Source: Polychytrium aggregatum
Lineage: Eukaryota; Chytridiomycota; Chytridiomycetes; Polychytriales
Assembly: GCF_025602895.1 (NCBI RefSeq)
Contig: NW_026516214.1
Span: forward strand, 868,001 to 932,000
Direction of reading: 5' to 3'
DNA length: 64,000 nt
Part shown: one piece after another, positions 53,101 to 64,000 of the stretch
Layout: each line of letters begins with the position of its first letter
How positions within the stretch are numbered: position 1 is the stretch's first letter
Notes under the pieces: generated by a model
Database searches by the model: none
Told to the model about the DNA's origin: nothing
What the model saw: only the letters and a program-made list of their open reading frames with translations
Position numbers and translations under genes: made by a program

Positions 53101-54414
53101 CTCAGGATCCAGGCACTTGTGGGCAGTGAGCAGATCGAGCCCTCGGCGCGACTGGAGCGGATCCAGGGCGAAGTGGCGACGCTCATGTCGCAGTTTTCGG
53201 TTGTGTCGGTCGCCAGTCTTGGCCTCGAAATTGCCAAGGCCGATAGCGATGCTGCCCCAGCGCAACCTGGCTCCAAGGTCCCCCTGGACGATGCCAAGAC
53301 CCTCCAGTCGGCTGCCAAGATCGCCCAGCAGGATGTCGAAGCTGTACCGCCTCCAAGTCAAGACGCCAAGACTCCCCAAGGCCCTGTTGCGGCAGTGTCC
53401 CCGGCACAGCTTGACGAACCGACAGCGCTCGATTCCGCCAGCCAACCCGAAAGCAACGCCCTCCTGGCAGATGCAAATGCGGGTGTGCCTGCACCTCCAC
53501 AGAGCGCCTCTGTCCCGGCGGACGGACAGGAAACAAATGATGCTGCCAAGGCAACCGTGCCCACTGTCGCAAGAATTGCTCAAGCAGGCGCACCACAGGC
53601 AGATCCTCTGGCTGTATCTCGAACGAATAGCCGGGGATCGCTGTCGCAGCTTCTCGATCCTTTGGTTGTGGAGCGCCCCGCGACTCCCCATTCCCTCGAG
53701 TCCGCCCAGACAATCCAGGCTGCTACCAAGACCCCAACTCCCGCCCCGACCGCAAGCCCCTCGCTCTGGGAGCCCAAGAAGCTCAAGGGCAAAGGCTTGT
53801 TCGACAAGCCGTTCACGGGCGATCCGCTGTCAGCGCTGCTCAACGGAAACGATCAATCACTCTTCACTACGAAGCGCAGCGAGTCCCTCCGAGGCCGATC
53901 CAGCCTGTTTGGCGAGTCGTCTGAGGACTTTGACTTTAACGCCTCCATCGAGAGTCTCAACCGACACAGAGCACCAAACACAGGCCCTGGTCTGGCCAAC
54001 GAGCTTCGCTTGAGCATCGATCGCCTTGGTGGCGAAGAGCCTGCGCATCCCTCAAGCTCCGAGATTCCGCTGCCGGTGCAGGAGTCGCCCTTTGCGGACG
54101 CAGTCATGGTGGCGCCCTTGGCCGGCTTCGAGCCGACGCCGATCAAGCTGCCGGTGGCACCCGCTCGCAGCAATGCGATCGTTGTGAATGCGGCTCATAC
54201 CAACGGCGATGGCGCTGCGGTCTTCCAGGTCGAAAGCGAAGACGACGAGAACCAAGACAAGGACGAAGGCGAGAGCGGGGACGCAGAGCAGTCGACTCTT
54301 CCCCAGGGCAGCTTTGAAGTTGCGGCCGAGGGCTTTGGGGCCGATGCGGTGGGCTCGGGCAAGCCCATCATAGGTTTCGAGGAGATTGACGATCCGTGGG
54401 CCAAGCCATGGTAG
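50119..54414 (+). CDS. TBC1D5-like Rab GTPase-activating protein
   Basis: TBC1D5 acts with retromer to inactivate Rab7. Eight exons: 50119..50141 (23 nt), 50521..50797, 51035..51102, 51282..51461, 51720..51876, 52025..52146, 52257..52399, 52511..54414 (2874 nt, 957 aa). The TBC domain has the arginine finger in IKQDVERT (Arg122), the glutamine finger in YRQGMHE (Gln157), then EHDA, RWVRLLFGREV and LLWDSIFAEDPGLGLVEWI; NNPLS precedes the catalytic block as in human TBC1D5. The last exon supplies about 635 residues: one coiled-coil segment (ISELETKLQDYEQKQDDIL) in a long disordered Ala/Pro/Ser tail, a KGKGLFDKPF block and a very C-terminal EEIDDPWAKPW. The first exon is inferred from phase and from NTWPRF continuing into the family sequence. 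Confidence 0.88.
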
Positions 54415-55163
54415 GAGGCTATTGCTCAGAAGAACCAGCGGCGACGGACGTGTACGGTGGGTCTCGGTGCAAGGCAACTCTCCTGCGCTTGCAGCGGACT
54501 GTGCGCTCTTTTGGATGGAATACACAATGGCCATCCGTCCTGCGGAAGCAGTCCAGTGATGTATATGCTCGATTGGGATGGGTCAGTATCTCGGTGTTTT
54601 CTGAATATAGTGCTCTCGGTCGAACTTGCAGCCCTCATCGACGGCCATCATGGCGCGATGCTCAGTCCCGGTTGTCTCGTGTGCGGTGCTGCGTCTGGCT
54701 GTGGTTCGCCTTTGGTTTCAGAGGGCCTTGTTGCTGCCGATGCAATTGCTGTCGGAGCTGCGGTCGTTCGGGCCGCTGATACCCACAGAGAGGGGCGATC
54801 ATCGTGCGAGAGCCGTCGGCACATCGACAGCGGGCATCCGCACTGCATCGGCACATGGGTGCTGTCGTCCGCTGATACCGACACAGCCACACCCCGTGCC
54901 CGCACGGCCACACACGGCACCTCTTGGCGCCGGCCGTCTTCTCGCCCGTCTCGTCCATCCACCTCGCCACTTGTCCTCGCCCTCGCCGCCAGCGGTTTCC
55001 CTCCTGCCATTTTCCACCTCATCTATCCAACAGCAATCCGTCCTCGTCGGCCAGCCAGCCACCTCCCCGCCCGCCCCCTTGGCCTTCGCTCCTGCCGGCC
55101 CGCATCCATCCGCATTCATCCGCCACTCTCTCTCCTTTCCAGCCATCTGCTACTCCACCCGCC
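54415..55163. promoter_or_regulatory. Upstream region of the coiled-coil gene
   Basis: 749 bp between same-strand genes. The last 300 bp are very C-rich on the plus strand. No gene or distinctive repeat. Confidence 0.45.
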
Positions 55164-57146
55164 ATGTGGGGACGAAGCAACAACACCCAGCAGCAGCAGC
55201 AGCCGCACTTCCAGTCGCCTGCCATGCCCCAGTACTACCAGCCCCAGCAGCCCAACACCCCCGCCGGCCAGGCCATCCAGACGGTGCCGGCACAGCAGTA
55301 CCGGGAGCTCGAAAAGTCATACAAGCAGCTGCAGGATGAGAGCCGAATGCTCCTCTCCCAGAGCCAGGCCCTCGAGAACGAAAACTCGTCCTTCAAAACG
55401 CAACTGGACGCCGCCCAGCAGAACTTTATGCAGGCCCAGGACCAACTCGAGGCCAGCGTCATCAACATCTCGAGCTTGACTGAGCAGAACGAGCAGTACC
55501 AGCGACGGCTCATCAATGCCGACAATCAGACCACCCAACTGCGACAGCAGATGGAGGCCCTCCAGACCGAGAACCGGAACCTCAAGGGCCAGCGCCAGCA
55601 GATCGAGACCGCCTCCGTTGCCCTCCGGACCGAAAAGGAGCAGGCCATCCGTGAACGCAACGAGATCCTCCGGCAAAAGAGCCAGGTCGAAACCGAACTC
55701 ATCAATCTGCGCCTTCAGACCGCCCAGCTCGAGAACGAAAAGACGCAGCTGCTGAACGAAAAGACCCGGGTCGAGAACGAAAAGACCCTCATCGAGAACG
55801 AGCGCCAGCGTTTGGATGGCGAGCGCAGCTTGCTGCAGTCCGACAAGGGTCGCCTCGAGAGTGAAAAGTCCCACCTGGAAGCCGCCTGCGCCCAGCAGAA
55901 GCAAGCCCTCGATGAGCTGCAGAACAGCAATGTAGGTGGCTGGTCGAACGCTTTCTTGCGCTGCCTGCACCCTTGGTCTTTCTTGTTCGACGGATGCCGG
56001 CGAGGATGCCGGCGAGGATGCCGGCGAGGGCGTGGTAGACTCGTGGTGAAATACAGGATGGTATTGGCGCTGGTGGCTGTGAGGCGCTCTATCGAGAGCC
56101 AACTACCAACGACCAACGGCGGCCGCTGCCGCGGAGTCAATGTCGGACCATCGCATGCACCCGACACTCGCTCACATCCATCTGCCCTCTCATCGCCTCG
56201 ATCAATCATCCACCAGAACCTGTTGCGAGACCAAGTCCAGAAGGGCCAGGAGCTGCACTCCAAGCTCACCCGCATCATCGATGAGGATCGCGAAAAGGCG
56301 ATGGTCATCGAGAAGGAGCTGCAGAGCGTCCGTGAATCCCTGAAGGGTGCCCAGGAAGAATCCCTCCGGCGCTCTGAGTCGCTGGCGAAGGAGCTGCATG
56401 CCTCTAAGGCGGAGCTCACCTCCGCCCAGGAGATTCTGAAGGCCGACAAACTCGGAATCGAATACGAGCGTGTCTCTGGCGAGTTGAGACAGGCCCAGTT
56501 CGAGCTCGACCGCCTCAACAACGAACTCCAGCAACAGCTGGCCAGTCGCGATCAGTACTATAGCGGCCGCTGCCGTGAGGTCTTTGGGCGACTTGCGACC
56601 ATGGAGGCCAATGAACAGCTGCTCCTCAACGAGGTGAGCCGCGTGAACAGCGTCAAGGAGGAGATCTCGAATCGCCTCAGTTCCTACCTCAACAACCAGA
56701 TCGTCCCCGAGAAGAAGTCCAACAACCCCATGAACTTCAACAAGGGTACAGACACTCGATACAAATCTGAGCTTGCCAGAGTCGAGCTTGAGGTAAGGCC
56801 GCGAGGACTGAGTCTGTGGTGTGCACCCCGGGTACGACTGCGGCCCTATGGCGAGCTATTTTGATCGTATATGATCGCCCCCCGCAACGTTGGTTTGTGA
56901 CCGGCCGCATACCCTGTGCTACCTCTCACCGACATACCCGTCTTGCCTGCCGTATCCTCGCTGCGACATCTTCAATCGTCTTTGCTGCAGCTTCGCGAGC
57001 AACTCGAAAAGTGCAACAAGGACATCCAGAGCTACGTCAAGGATCTCCGGGACAAGAATATGCAGATCTCTGAACTGCAGACCCAGCAGAACGATCTGAT
57101 TGCTCGAAACGCTGAGCTTCAGGACGCTCTTTCGCGCCGCTACTAA
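55164..57146 (+). CDS. Long coiled-coil protein with Q-rich N-terminus, function unknown
   Basis: Three exons: 55164..55931, 56217..56792, 56991..57146 (1500 nt, 499 aa). Residues 1-45 are Gln/Pro-rich with a polyQ run (MWGRSNN then QQQQQ) and look disordered. From about residue 50 to the end almost the whole protein is predicted coiled coil rich in E, Q, L and N, with repeats such as ENEKT and NEKTR near 195-215 and a less regular SSYLNNQIVPEKKSNN linker near 415. The last exon (LREQLEKCNKDIQSYVKDLR) continues the heptads to the stop. No head domain, signal peptide or membrane segment is present, so a structural or tethering role is possible, but similarity to golgin or myosin tails would be non-specific. 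Confidence 0.7.
55993..56030. repeat. 12-bp tandem repeat in intron 1 of the coiled-coil gene
   Basis: Three copies of GGATGCCGGCGA within intron 55932-56216. Confidence 0.88.
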
Positions 57147-57594
57147 GGCTGCCCGTGCGCCCCTTACTTCAGGCAGTAGCGGCCACAGCGTCGCCGAGCA
57201 CACGTCATGTCATGCCATATCTCCCCAATGCTCCCTCCTTCAGCGGCCCATCGCCCATGCAGCCCGGCTCTTCGATGCACCGCCCAGTACTCCAAGTGAT
57301 GGTGGAGCCAGGCTTTGATGTCGTAGCACCCCTGCCTTCCTCCACCATGAGGATGCAGACTCGGGTGATGCTGCTCAAACAAGTTGGTTTGGATACAGGC
57401 TCTGTTCATGTATGCTTTTGTTTTTCAGAAATGATCCTCATACATTATCCTTGAGAAACCCCGTGGGCAAGCTGCGGCATGCCAACGTCCTGCGAACAGT
57501 GCACATGGCAAACATCGATGCCAAGAGGCGGCGGCTCACTGGTCCGGAGGCGGGAGACATCGTTTCGTCGCGGGGTGTTGCAGAGGCGTTACCA
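57147..57594. other. Convergent intergenic region
   Basis: 448 bp between the coiled-coil gene stop and the esterase stop on the other strand. No gene or repeat recognised. Confidence 0.4.
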
Positions 57595-58560
57595 TCAATG
57601 ACGAGCATTCTGGACGAGAGCCTGAGCCACCTCGTCCTTGCTCAGGCCAACAAGATTCTCCTCGAGCGGAATGATTGTCGATTTGAGCATGACATCTGGG
57701 TCCAGCTCCGGCCACGTCTGCTTGATAAGGAGCAGCAGCGCACTTGCAAAAGCTTTGTTGCCCTCGGCGTTGAAGTGCAACCCGTCGAAAAAGTACTTGG
57801 CCAGCGTCTCGGAGTCGTAGCTCTCGGAGGGACCCAAAAGCAAGCTCCAGGTGTTGAGGGCCACGATGTCCTCCTCGCTGGCGATATCCAGACAGGCCTG
57901 GTGGAAGAGACGGGTGCGCTCGTGGGAGCGGTCCAGCGGCACTTGATAGTCCTTGCAGAACTGCTCGTACATTCCATCGTGCATGGGCGGCGGCGAGACC
58001 AGCACGATACGGGCATCAGGGTGAAGCTCGCGCACGCTGGCAATCATGGCCTTGATATTCGACCGGAAGCGATCCAGTGAGACGTATTGATGCGACGTTT
58101 CGAGGGTAACTGCGTCGTTGGTGCCAAGGAAGATAACGACGAGCCGGAGGCGGGCGTGGCTCTTTGGCAGGATCGACGCCAAGGTCGACGGGAAGATGCG
58201 GAGACACCAATCGGTGCTGAAGCCTGCGGCGGGTCAGAGAAGCAGGCGCTCATTGGAAAACGAATCCACATCTCCTCGCACATCGGAGGCGATGGTGTGC
58301 TCGAAGGGCATCCGGCGGAGAAACAGGTGCGCAACCAGCGACAGGCACTCGGCCAAGCATCCACGAAGCGAGAAGCGGCGCAGACGAGGACACCCGGACT
58401 TACCGCTGTATCCGCGGTTCACAACGTCGACGCAGCGAACAAAAGCATGCGAGAACCGAGCGACCCAGCCGAGATTGTCGGGATTGAAGTTCCACTGCGT
58501 CAGCGAGTCGCCAAAGAGCAGAATCTGGTCAAGCTCGAGTCCGAACACTGGCGAGTCCAT
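57595..58560 (-). CDS. IAH1: Isoamyl acetate-hydrolysing esterase-like SGNH hydrolase
   Basis: SGNH/GDSL esterase of the Iah1 group, which hydrolyses short acetate esters in yeast; the true substrate here is unknown. Two exons: 58560..58404 and 58223..57595 (786 nt, 261 aa). Block I is LLFGDSLTQW with nucleophile Ser19. Block II spans the intron: NRGYSG joined to FSTDW (family GYSGFNTRW). Block III is FLGTNDAV with the oxyanion Asn. Block V is FFDGLHFNAEGN with the catalytic Asp and His. The donor is GTAAGT and the acceptor CCGCAG, phase 1. No signal peptide, so cytosolic. The start at 58560 sits shortly before the first beta-strand, as expected. Confidence 0.92.
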
Positions 58561-58994
58561 GGTTGATTGGGAACGAGATGGACGATGGGGAAGATGGGAG
58601 GAACGACTTGACGAAGGCAGACAGAGGCGAAATCCAGCAACCGCAGCCCGCGATGTGGTCGGGCATCCTCACCGAGGTCCTTGCTTTTGGTTTGGGTCGG
58701 ATCGGATCCATGGGCAGTCAAATTTTCGCGACGGACCCTGTTGCAACCTGAAGGGACAGAGGTCACCAGCCATGGTCTGGTGCTCTTGTGTTGGGAATGC
58801 GCCTGGACAAACAAGCGCCCGCCCAGGGCACATGTCACTTTCCCCACGGATGCGATGCCGCATTGATAGACACCGCTCACCGCCCAGATTGCTCTGTTGT
58901 TCAGTACTCGACCCGTTTGCTTTGGAGCGACTGCAATGACTGTGCGTATATTCAGAATGGACACAGGAGCCCCAACAGTACAACATGCGATGCT
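58561..58994. other. IAH1 upstream / MLH3 downstream region
   Basis: 434 bp between two minus-strand genes. Minor open frames only; holds the esterase promoter and MLH3 3' end. Confidence 0.4.
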
Positions 58995-61900
58995 TCATGA
59001 ACTGGACGGCCTCATGGCCTGTGCTGTGCCGTCTTGGGCGGCGTTCGGTGTGAATCGAGATGCGTCTGGCCTCCACGTCCTCATCGATAGGCGCTTGATC
59101 TGGTACTTTTTGTCTTGCACCAGCGGTCTGTTGGGAATTTGGGCGACGGGTATCATACTTGGCCGGCCATGCGCTTTGAGGAGTCCGAGTACCCCGGTTA
59201 GTGCCCTGCGGCTTTCTTTGGAAATGGAGATGCGGGCGCTCACAACACATACCGCACTGGAATGGGAACTGGGCACAGAGCCGGTATGAGATACTTTCAT
59301 GTGTCTGCATATCATGGTCGCTGCAACACCATCATCTGATCGAGACGCTGCTGCTGGACCCACCTTGCACATCTTGAGCCGCTCGACCATCTCGACGCAT
59401 CTGCTTGTTGAGAGGCGATCTCCAAACATGATTGCCGACCTGACCGTTCAAGGACAAACTCAGACGGCATGCGATACGACACATTTGCCCACACCGAGCC
59501 AATCGGATATACATACCGACATGCCTTCGAGTTGAGAACTTCCATCAACGACCTCGGGCACGTGTGTGTAGATGACGGCTCGGCGTCAAAGCCATGCACG
59601 ATCTGGACAAGTAGAGCCTCGATGAGCCCAGAGGTCCCAAGACATCGATCTGAAATGACCCGGGGAATGTGCGACAGGACCACAGCGTAGTCCGGCCGGC
59701 TATCAAACTGTGAGCGGGCAGTGCGAACTTGATAGACAAAGCCCCAGCGACGAGCATGCTGCTGGTGTCTGCGAAAAACTGGTTCCAAGGCTTCGTCGAT
59801 GATGAAGGTACAAGGAATTTCGGTGAGTGGAAGCGACGGAAGACCGGCCAACTTGTCAGTGGTGTCTGGAGGGGCGTGTGGTCCCAAAAGCCCCAAGTCA
59901 GGCCAGTCCAGCTCGGAGAGCAGTCGCTCAAGACGAATGCGCTCATCAGCCGCATGTTGATCGATGATGACAATCGTCGATCCGGTGTTGTTTCGCCTGT
60001 GGACAACGCATGCAATAAATTTGCTGTCCACCTGGGACAGGACCTTGAACATCGCTATGTCGTCCTTGCGAAGCGCTTGGTCGGTCGGAAAGTGATACTG
60101 TGAGTTCACAAAATACGCTCCGGGCTCGTTGCAGGAGGGGGCTGCACTCTGTGTGGATAATGCAAGGCTCCGATCCGCTTGAATACGAGGACTGGCTGAC
60201 GCTGCATCGATTTCCTGATAAGGATAGTGCAAAGTACGACGTCAGTCGACGGACATGCCAGACAAAGGGATGTCGTCGCATACCTCGAGAGCGGTGTTGG
60301 GCCTCCCATCGCTTGTCAGCGATGCGATAAACTGAGGAACGAGTGAGCTGCGAGTGGCCAGAGAAAAATCGAGTCTGGCACTGAGAAAGCACAGGGATGA
60401 ATGACGCTTCTATCGAAAACAGCACGTCCTTTCATATAGCACATTGACATCCGGCTACTTTCTTCCACGGCCACTGAGATCGCAATCCGCCCTACTCTCT
60501 TCCGGACTCTGGTAGAGACATACTCGGATTTGGAATCGAGAACACCCCGACGGATAGCGCTGAAGGACGGCACCGTCTGCTGATAGACTCTCGACCGAGT
60601 ACCGGCAGCAACTGGATTGGATATATCGTGGCCAGTGCGTGGAGATAATTGATACGGAGTTGGGTTGGTAGGTAGGGCTCGGTATGGCTTTGATGCCGAC
60701 CACGCCTTGGTGGCCGCTTGGATAGCAGTGCAGATGGTTTCTTGGACCGCAAAGACGTCCTGGGACACAACGGATGTGCTCAGCTGCCGGCGATTGCACT
60801 GGGAGCAAAGCGACGTCGCGAAGAGTACATTGCAAATGCTGAGTCGCTCCTTACTGTAAACTCGACTATCTCCTTTGCAGGATCGAGCAGAAGATCGCAT
60901 GTGTCGGCCGGACAACTGAGATCGAGCAGCCAGATGGAATAGAGATTACGGCGCTTGGCTGAGCAGGTATGATACGTCAGTATCGTATCCAGCAAGCGCC
61001 ACTCGGTCAGGAGCCATTCATCGTGCTCATTCGATGCGGCCGACGCTCAGATCCCGGTACCTCCGTACGAATGTGTGCTTTGCAGTTGCTCTTCCTGTGT
61101 TCACGACAGCGCACCATGCAAGACGAAGGTATTCAAATGTAAGCTTGCGGCGGGCGGCATTGGTATAAGCGCGAACGTGGATCTGGACGTTGAATAGCGC
61201 AACGGCCTCGAACCATACCAGCAGTGAGTTGATGAACTTGTGCATGTCATGATTTGTAATAATATGCCGGTTGACGTACAAGTATTGATGTTGCTGGAGA
61301 ACATGGCAATGTCAACGACACGGCATCCTCGTGCGGATGCAGCTGGCTATCCCAAAGACCATATCATATTGCAAATACCTTGGTGGGATATCCTGAGTTT
61401 CCAACAAATCCCTCAGCGCGGTAGCCATCAACTGTTACCCTAAAGGGCCGCAGCTGACATGGCCGGATGAACATGGCGTGAGGATGGACGACAGAGCTCA
61501 TCCTGCGGCAAACTTATCATTTGGACTGGAATCGGCAGGCGCCACCTCAACTTGGCAGAAATTACCTCGGCGGCGTTGATGCCCGCCAGATGCGAAAAGC
61601 AGGCCTGGATGCTCCGTTGCTGTATTCGTTATGGCATAGCGGTTAGTCGAGTGTGCTTCAGAGCGATCCGCCAACAGACATGACGGAGAGTACCTTCTTC
61701 AGGACGAGGGCTCTTTTACCAGACGACCGATCGATGATCTCAAAGTCGAGTCCACATGCGATAAACAAAGTTGGCTCGACGGCCCTCCGAATGCTGTCGA
61801 CTGTTTCGGTTTTCTTGAGTAGGGCCTGGCGGATGGGATACTGATGGCATCGCCCATCCGACGGCCAGGATTCGGTGTTAATAGGCACCGCCGTCTCATC

Positions 61901-62591
61901 GCCACATCTCTTCTCAGATCGCAAACGGCGCAGCATTCGTGACTGCATTGGGCATTCACACCAGAGACCTTGTTCGGCGGCCGAGCGGCTGGCCAAGCAC
62001 CATATCCTTACGTTGCCAAAGACATCGCGCAAGACCACGGTCGTCCCGCTGTTGCTTCTGGGCTCGGCTGCTGGCCCGCTGTATATGGTTTTACCGTACT
62101 TGATGATTTTGTGGTAGGTCTCGACCCGGTTAGGGCACCGGCTGGTGATTTCGACGACGGCAATGTCGGTAACGCTTGCAAGAGCTTCGCCACGAAAGCC
62201 AAAGCTGTGACTGCTGCTTTCGCCGCCCGCCTTGGATGTTGCTTCAGGGACAATGCCAGGCCAAATCAGCGTCGGTACCGCCGAGAGAGACGGAGCAATC
62301 TCCAGTCTCACACGATAGACAGCAGCAGCGCCAGCAGCATACATAGCCTGCATTGGCCTCACCATATCGCTCTGCGACCAGATCAAAGTCAGCCGGGGTG
62401 ATCCCATGGCCGTTATCGGATAACCGACAGAATCCGCCATCCGGGATGTTGAGACAAAGCTCGACAGCGGTTGCCTTGGCATCCAGGGCATTCTGAAGGA
62501 GCTCCAGCACGATTCTTGAGAGCGTTGGGGCAGTCACAGCCGACCGAAGCCGGCGGACGACTGCCTCAGAGAGGCGCTCGATCTTGGTCAT
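58995..62591 (-). CDS. MLH3: MutL homologue Mlh3, mismatch repair/meiotic endonuclease subunit
   Basis: Mlh3 with Mlh1 forms MutL-gamma, which resolves meiotic crossovers. Thirteen exons: 62591..62363, 62241..62012, 61840..61694, 61619..61566, 61453..61379, 61293..61219, 60953..60855, 60759..60524, 60380..60284, 60214..59517, 59439..59364, 59268..59253, 59173..58995 (2211 nt, 736 aa; yeast Mlh3 is 715). GHKL ATPase motifs are ELLQNALDA, DNGHGI, FGFRGEALA and SGTTVVLRDVFGN. The C-terminal endonuclease motif is complete: DQHAADERIRLE (499-510). It is followed by KACRSAIMFGD and FPFQCAHGRPSM. The last junction uses a 16-nt micro-exon. Choice of Mlh3 over Pms1 is based on VDSKFIACVV and the length. 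Exons 7 and 8 are the least certain. Confidence 0.88.
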
Positions 62592-63031
62592 GGCTTCCCC
62601 GCGGTTGGGGTGCCAGCGAGATGCAGGGCAAGCCCAGGAAGCTGTTCTGAGCAGCGCCAGGCCGACTTTGTCCTCCAGCACCGGCTGGAATGTTCGCAGC
62701 GCTACACACCGCATCGACATTGTCATTCCGCACTGCGATAGTCAGGGCATTTGCTGCTGCCGATGCTGCTCCCTGGCTCGTTGGCCAGGGCAGAGGAGCT
62801 ATACTTGGAGCACACAAAGTACAGCAGCAGTATCCAAGCATGTGGGATTGCACATTTCGGTTTGCATGATCTATATTGCATCGTCGATACTTTACGCTCC
62901 ATACCCCATACCCCATACCCCATACCCCATACCCCATACCCCATACCCCATACCCCATACCCCATACCCCATACCCCATACCCCATACCCCATACCCCAT
63001 ACCCCATACCCCATACCCCATACTTCATACT
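62592..63031. other. MLH3 upstream region with 7-bp satellite
   Basis: 440 bp between two minus-strand genes: MLH3 promoter and the 3' end of the FAD monooxygenase. Its right third is a tandem array listed separately. Confidence 0.5.
62899..63030. repeat. CCCATAC 7-bp tandem array
   Basis: About 18 nearly perfect copies of the heptamer, the last two changed to TTCATAC. It ends directly at the stop codon of the FAD monooxygenase gene. All three frames of each strand remain open across it. Confidence 0.95.
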
Positions 63032-64000
63032 TCATACCCGGTTGTGTCTGGGCTTTTGGTTGGCAGCATCTTCCTTGGGTTCGGGTTCATGGACTCGGTC
63101 GTCTTCGCAGACCGCTGGCTGCCGCATGACACTTCCCCTGGCCATGATTTTGTTTTGGAGACTGCATGCCTGCGCCAGGTCTTCAGCGGAGCTCCATATT
63201 CCCATGGATCGGTCGCTCAGGCTCCGCAGCAACTCGGCCATTTCTCCAACCCGCGGATAACCTCTTCGTCGAAGCTGGCAATCCGAGTCGACAAAGGCGG
63301 CGCAATGCAGCGAGGAGATGGCCGCTCGCGAAGCCAGGACCTTGGGTGTCGTTCGGAGGATCATTCGGCGTTCGTATTCGCGAAACGCCTGAGCAAGCTG
63401 CTCCGGCGAAGTCCTTGCAATCGCTTCGGCCAGATCCACGGCATCGATCAATGCCTGGTTGGCTCCTTGGCCTTTGAACGGAGACATGGGATGTGCCGCA
63501 TCGCCCAGCAGCGTAACCAACGAGCTCCCATCCAAACCTGTAGCCATGGGCTCTCGATCATAGACCGGGTAGCCGGTGATGAGGGTTGCCTCTGTTCGAG
63601 CGAGCAGTTCCGGGATCGGCGGATGAAAGCTGCGGCACTGGCGCAAAGCTTCAAGTCTGAGATTTTCGGCTCCGGATCTGGCGAGACTGACTGCCGCCTC
63701 GAGCTCCATGGGGAAGGAGAGCTGCCACATCGACCGACCCGCATCGTACGGCATGATGAAGATTCGCGCGAGGCCATCGGACATTTGCACCATACGTTCG
63801 CGGAAGATGGGTGAGATGCCGTCCTCGAAGATGCCCAGGATCACAAAGGTGCCGAGGAACTTGAGCGGCTCGTTTCGCAGCCGATGGCGAATACCCGAGC
63901 GGATGCCGTCGCAGGCAACCAGCCCGTCCATCTCGTAGATAGACCGAGCATCGTCTGGGCCCGCAAAGACAACAACCCGACCACCTCGTTGCTCAAAGTG
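63032..64000 (-). CDS. FAD-dependent monooxygenase (3' part, cut by window edge)
   Basis: Class A flavin monooxygenase related to salicylate/p-hydroxybenzoate hydroxylases. Visible are the middle and C-terminal parts of one exon, open to the right edge; the N-terminal Rossmann GxGxxG must lie outside. The DG motif is VACDGIRSGIR, and the FAD ribityl-binding GD motif is LLGDAAHPMSPFKGQGANQA. Following sequence (ALIDAVDLAEAI, AFREYERRM) is typical. The C-terminal tail is hydrophilic and ends just at a heptamer array. Substrate cannot be inferred. Confidence 0.9.
   Translation of the reverse strand, partial: HFEQRGGRVVVFAGPDDARSIYEMDGLVACDGIRSGIRHRLRNEPLKFLGTFVILGIFEDGISPIFRERMVQMSDGLARIFIMPYDAGRSMWQLSFPMELEAAVSLARSGAENLRLEALRQCRSFHPPIPELLARTEATLITGYPVYDREPMATGLDGSSLVTLLGDAAHPMSPFKGQGANQALIDAVDLAEAIARTSPEQLAQAFREYERRMILRTTPKVLASRAAISSLHCAAFVDSDCQLRRRGYPRVGEMAELLRSLSDRSMGIWSSAEDLAQACSLQNKIMARGSVMRQPAVCEDDRVHEPEPKEDAANQKPRHNRV

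Noticed and set aside
62899-63030. Possible interstitial telomeric repeat
   Set aside because: The heptamer CCCATAC does not match the usual TTAGGG-type telomere unit (CCCTAA) of fungi, and genes continue on both sides.

Overview
The window is a gene-dense, GC-rich stretch of a fungal nuclear genome. Genes are split by many short introns (roughly 75-380 bp). Splicing them by hand gives in-frame proteins that match conserved eukaryotic families. Fungal-type members (PPG1, KIN1, GCN5, ENP1, MLH3) occur beside families usually lost in yeasts but kept in animals and zoosporic fungi (a ZC4H2-type coiled-coil protein, a FHIP/FAM160 protein, a TBC1D5-like RabGAP). The high intron density, several GC-AG introns and this gene mix suggest an early-diverging, possibly chytrid-like fungus. 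That placement is inference; no rRNA or other direct taxonomic marker is present.

Layout. 1-800: 5' part of ENP1/bystin (minus, cut by the left edge). 1.6-7.0 kb: SEC24 (plus, 16 exons). 7.6-9.8 kb: FHIP-like dynein-adaptor subunit (plus, one exon). 10.7-14.1 kb: GCN5 acetyltransferase with bromodomain (plus, 13 exons). 14.4-16.3 kb: Rieske/PaO-type oxygenase (minus). 17.8-23.3 kb: two tandem secreted GH5 endoglycoceramidase-like genes with the same intron plan. 23.8-25.4 kb: U1-70K snRNP protein. 26.2-28.4 kb: divergent pair, mitochondrial BolA (minus) and ZC4H2-like protein (plus). 29.0-32.7 kb: KIN1-type kinase (minus). 33.6-38.9 kb: VPS11 (minus, 15 exons), divergent from a TB2/DP1/HVA22 membrane protein (39.4-40.3 kb, plus). 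41.2-43.2 kb: Ser/Pro-rich orphan (minus). 45.1-47.1 kb: PPG1 phosphatase (minus), divergent from a MOT1-type molybdate transporter (47.8-49.7 kb, plus). 50.1-54.4 kb: TBC1D5-like RabGAP. 55.2-57.1 kb: coiled-coil protein. 57.6-58.6 kb: IAH1-type esterase (minus). 59.0-62.6 kb: MLH3 (minus, 13 exons). 63.0-64.0 kb: 3' part of an FAD monooxygenase (minus, cut by the right edge).

The genes are mostly unrelated housekeeping functions rather than one pathway. Membrane traffic is well represented (SEC24, FHIP, VPS11, the TB2/DP1 protein, TBC1D5-like). The accessory-looking content is the tandem glycosidase pair, the Rieske/PaO enzyme and the FAD monooxygenase. Other notable features are a candidate AT-AC (U12-like) intron in VPS11, micro-exons of 16-33 nt, four GC-AG introns, minisatellites inside introns and one divergent dispersed repeat pair. 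I found no CRISPR array, insertion sequence, tRNA or rRNA gene.

Exon coordinates were placed by hand from splice signals, reading phase and recalled family alignments. For most genes the summed coding length is a multiple of three, which supports the models, but single boundaries may be off by a base or more.
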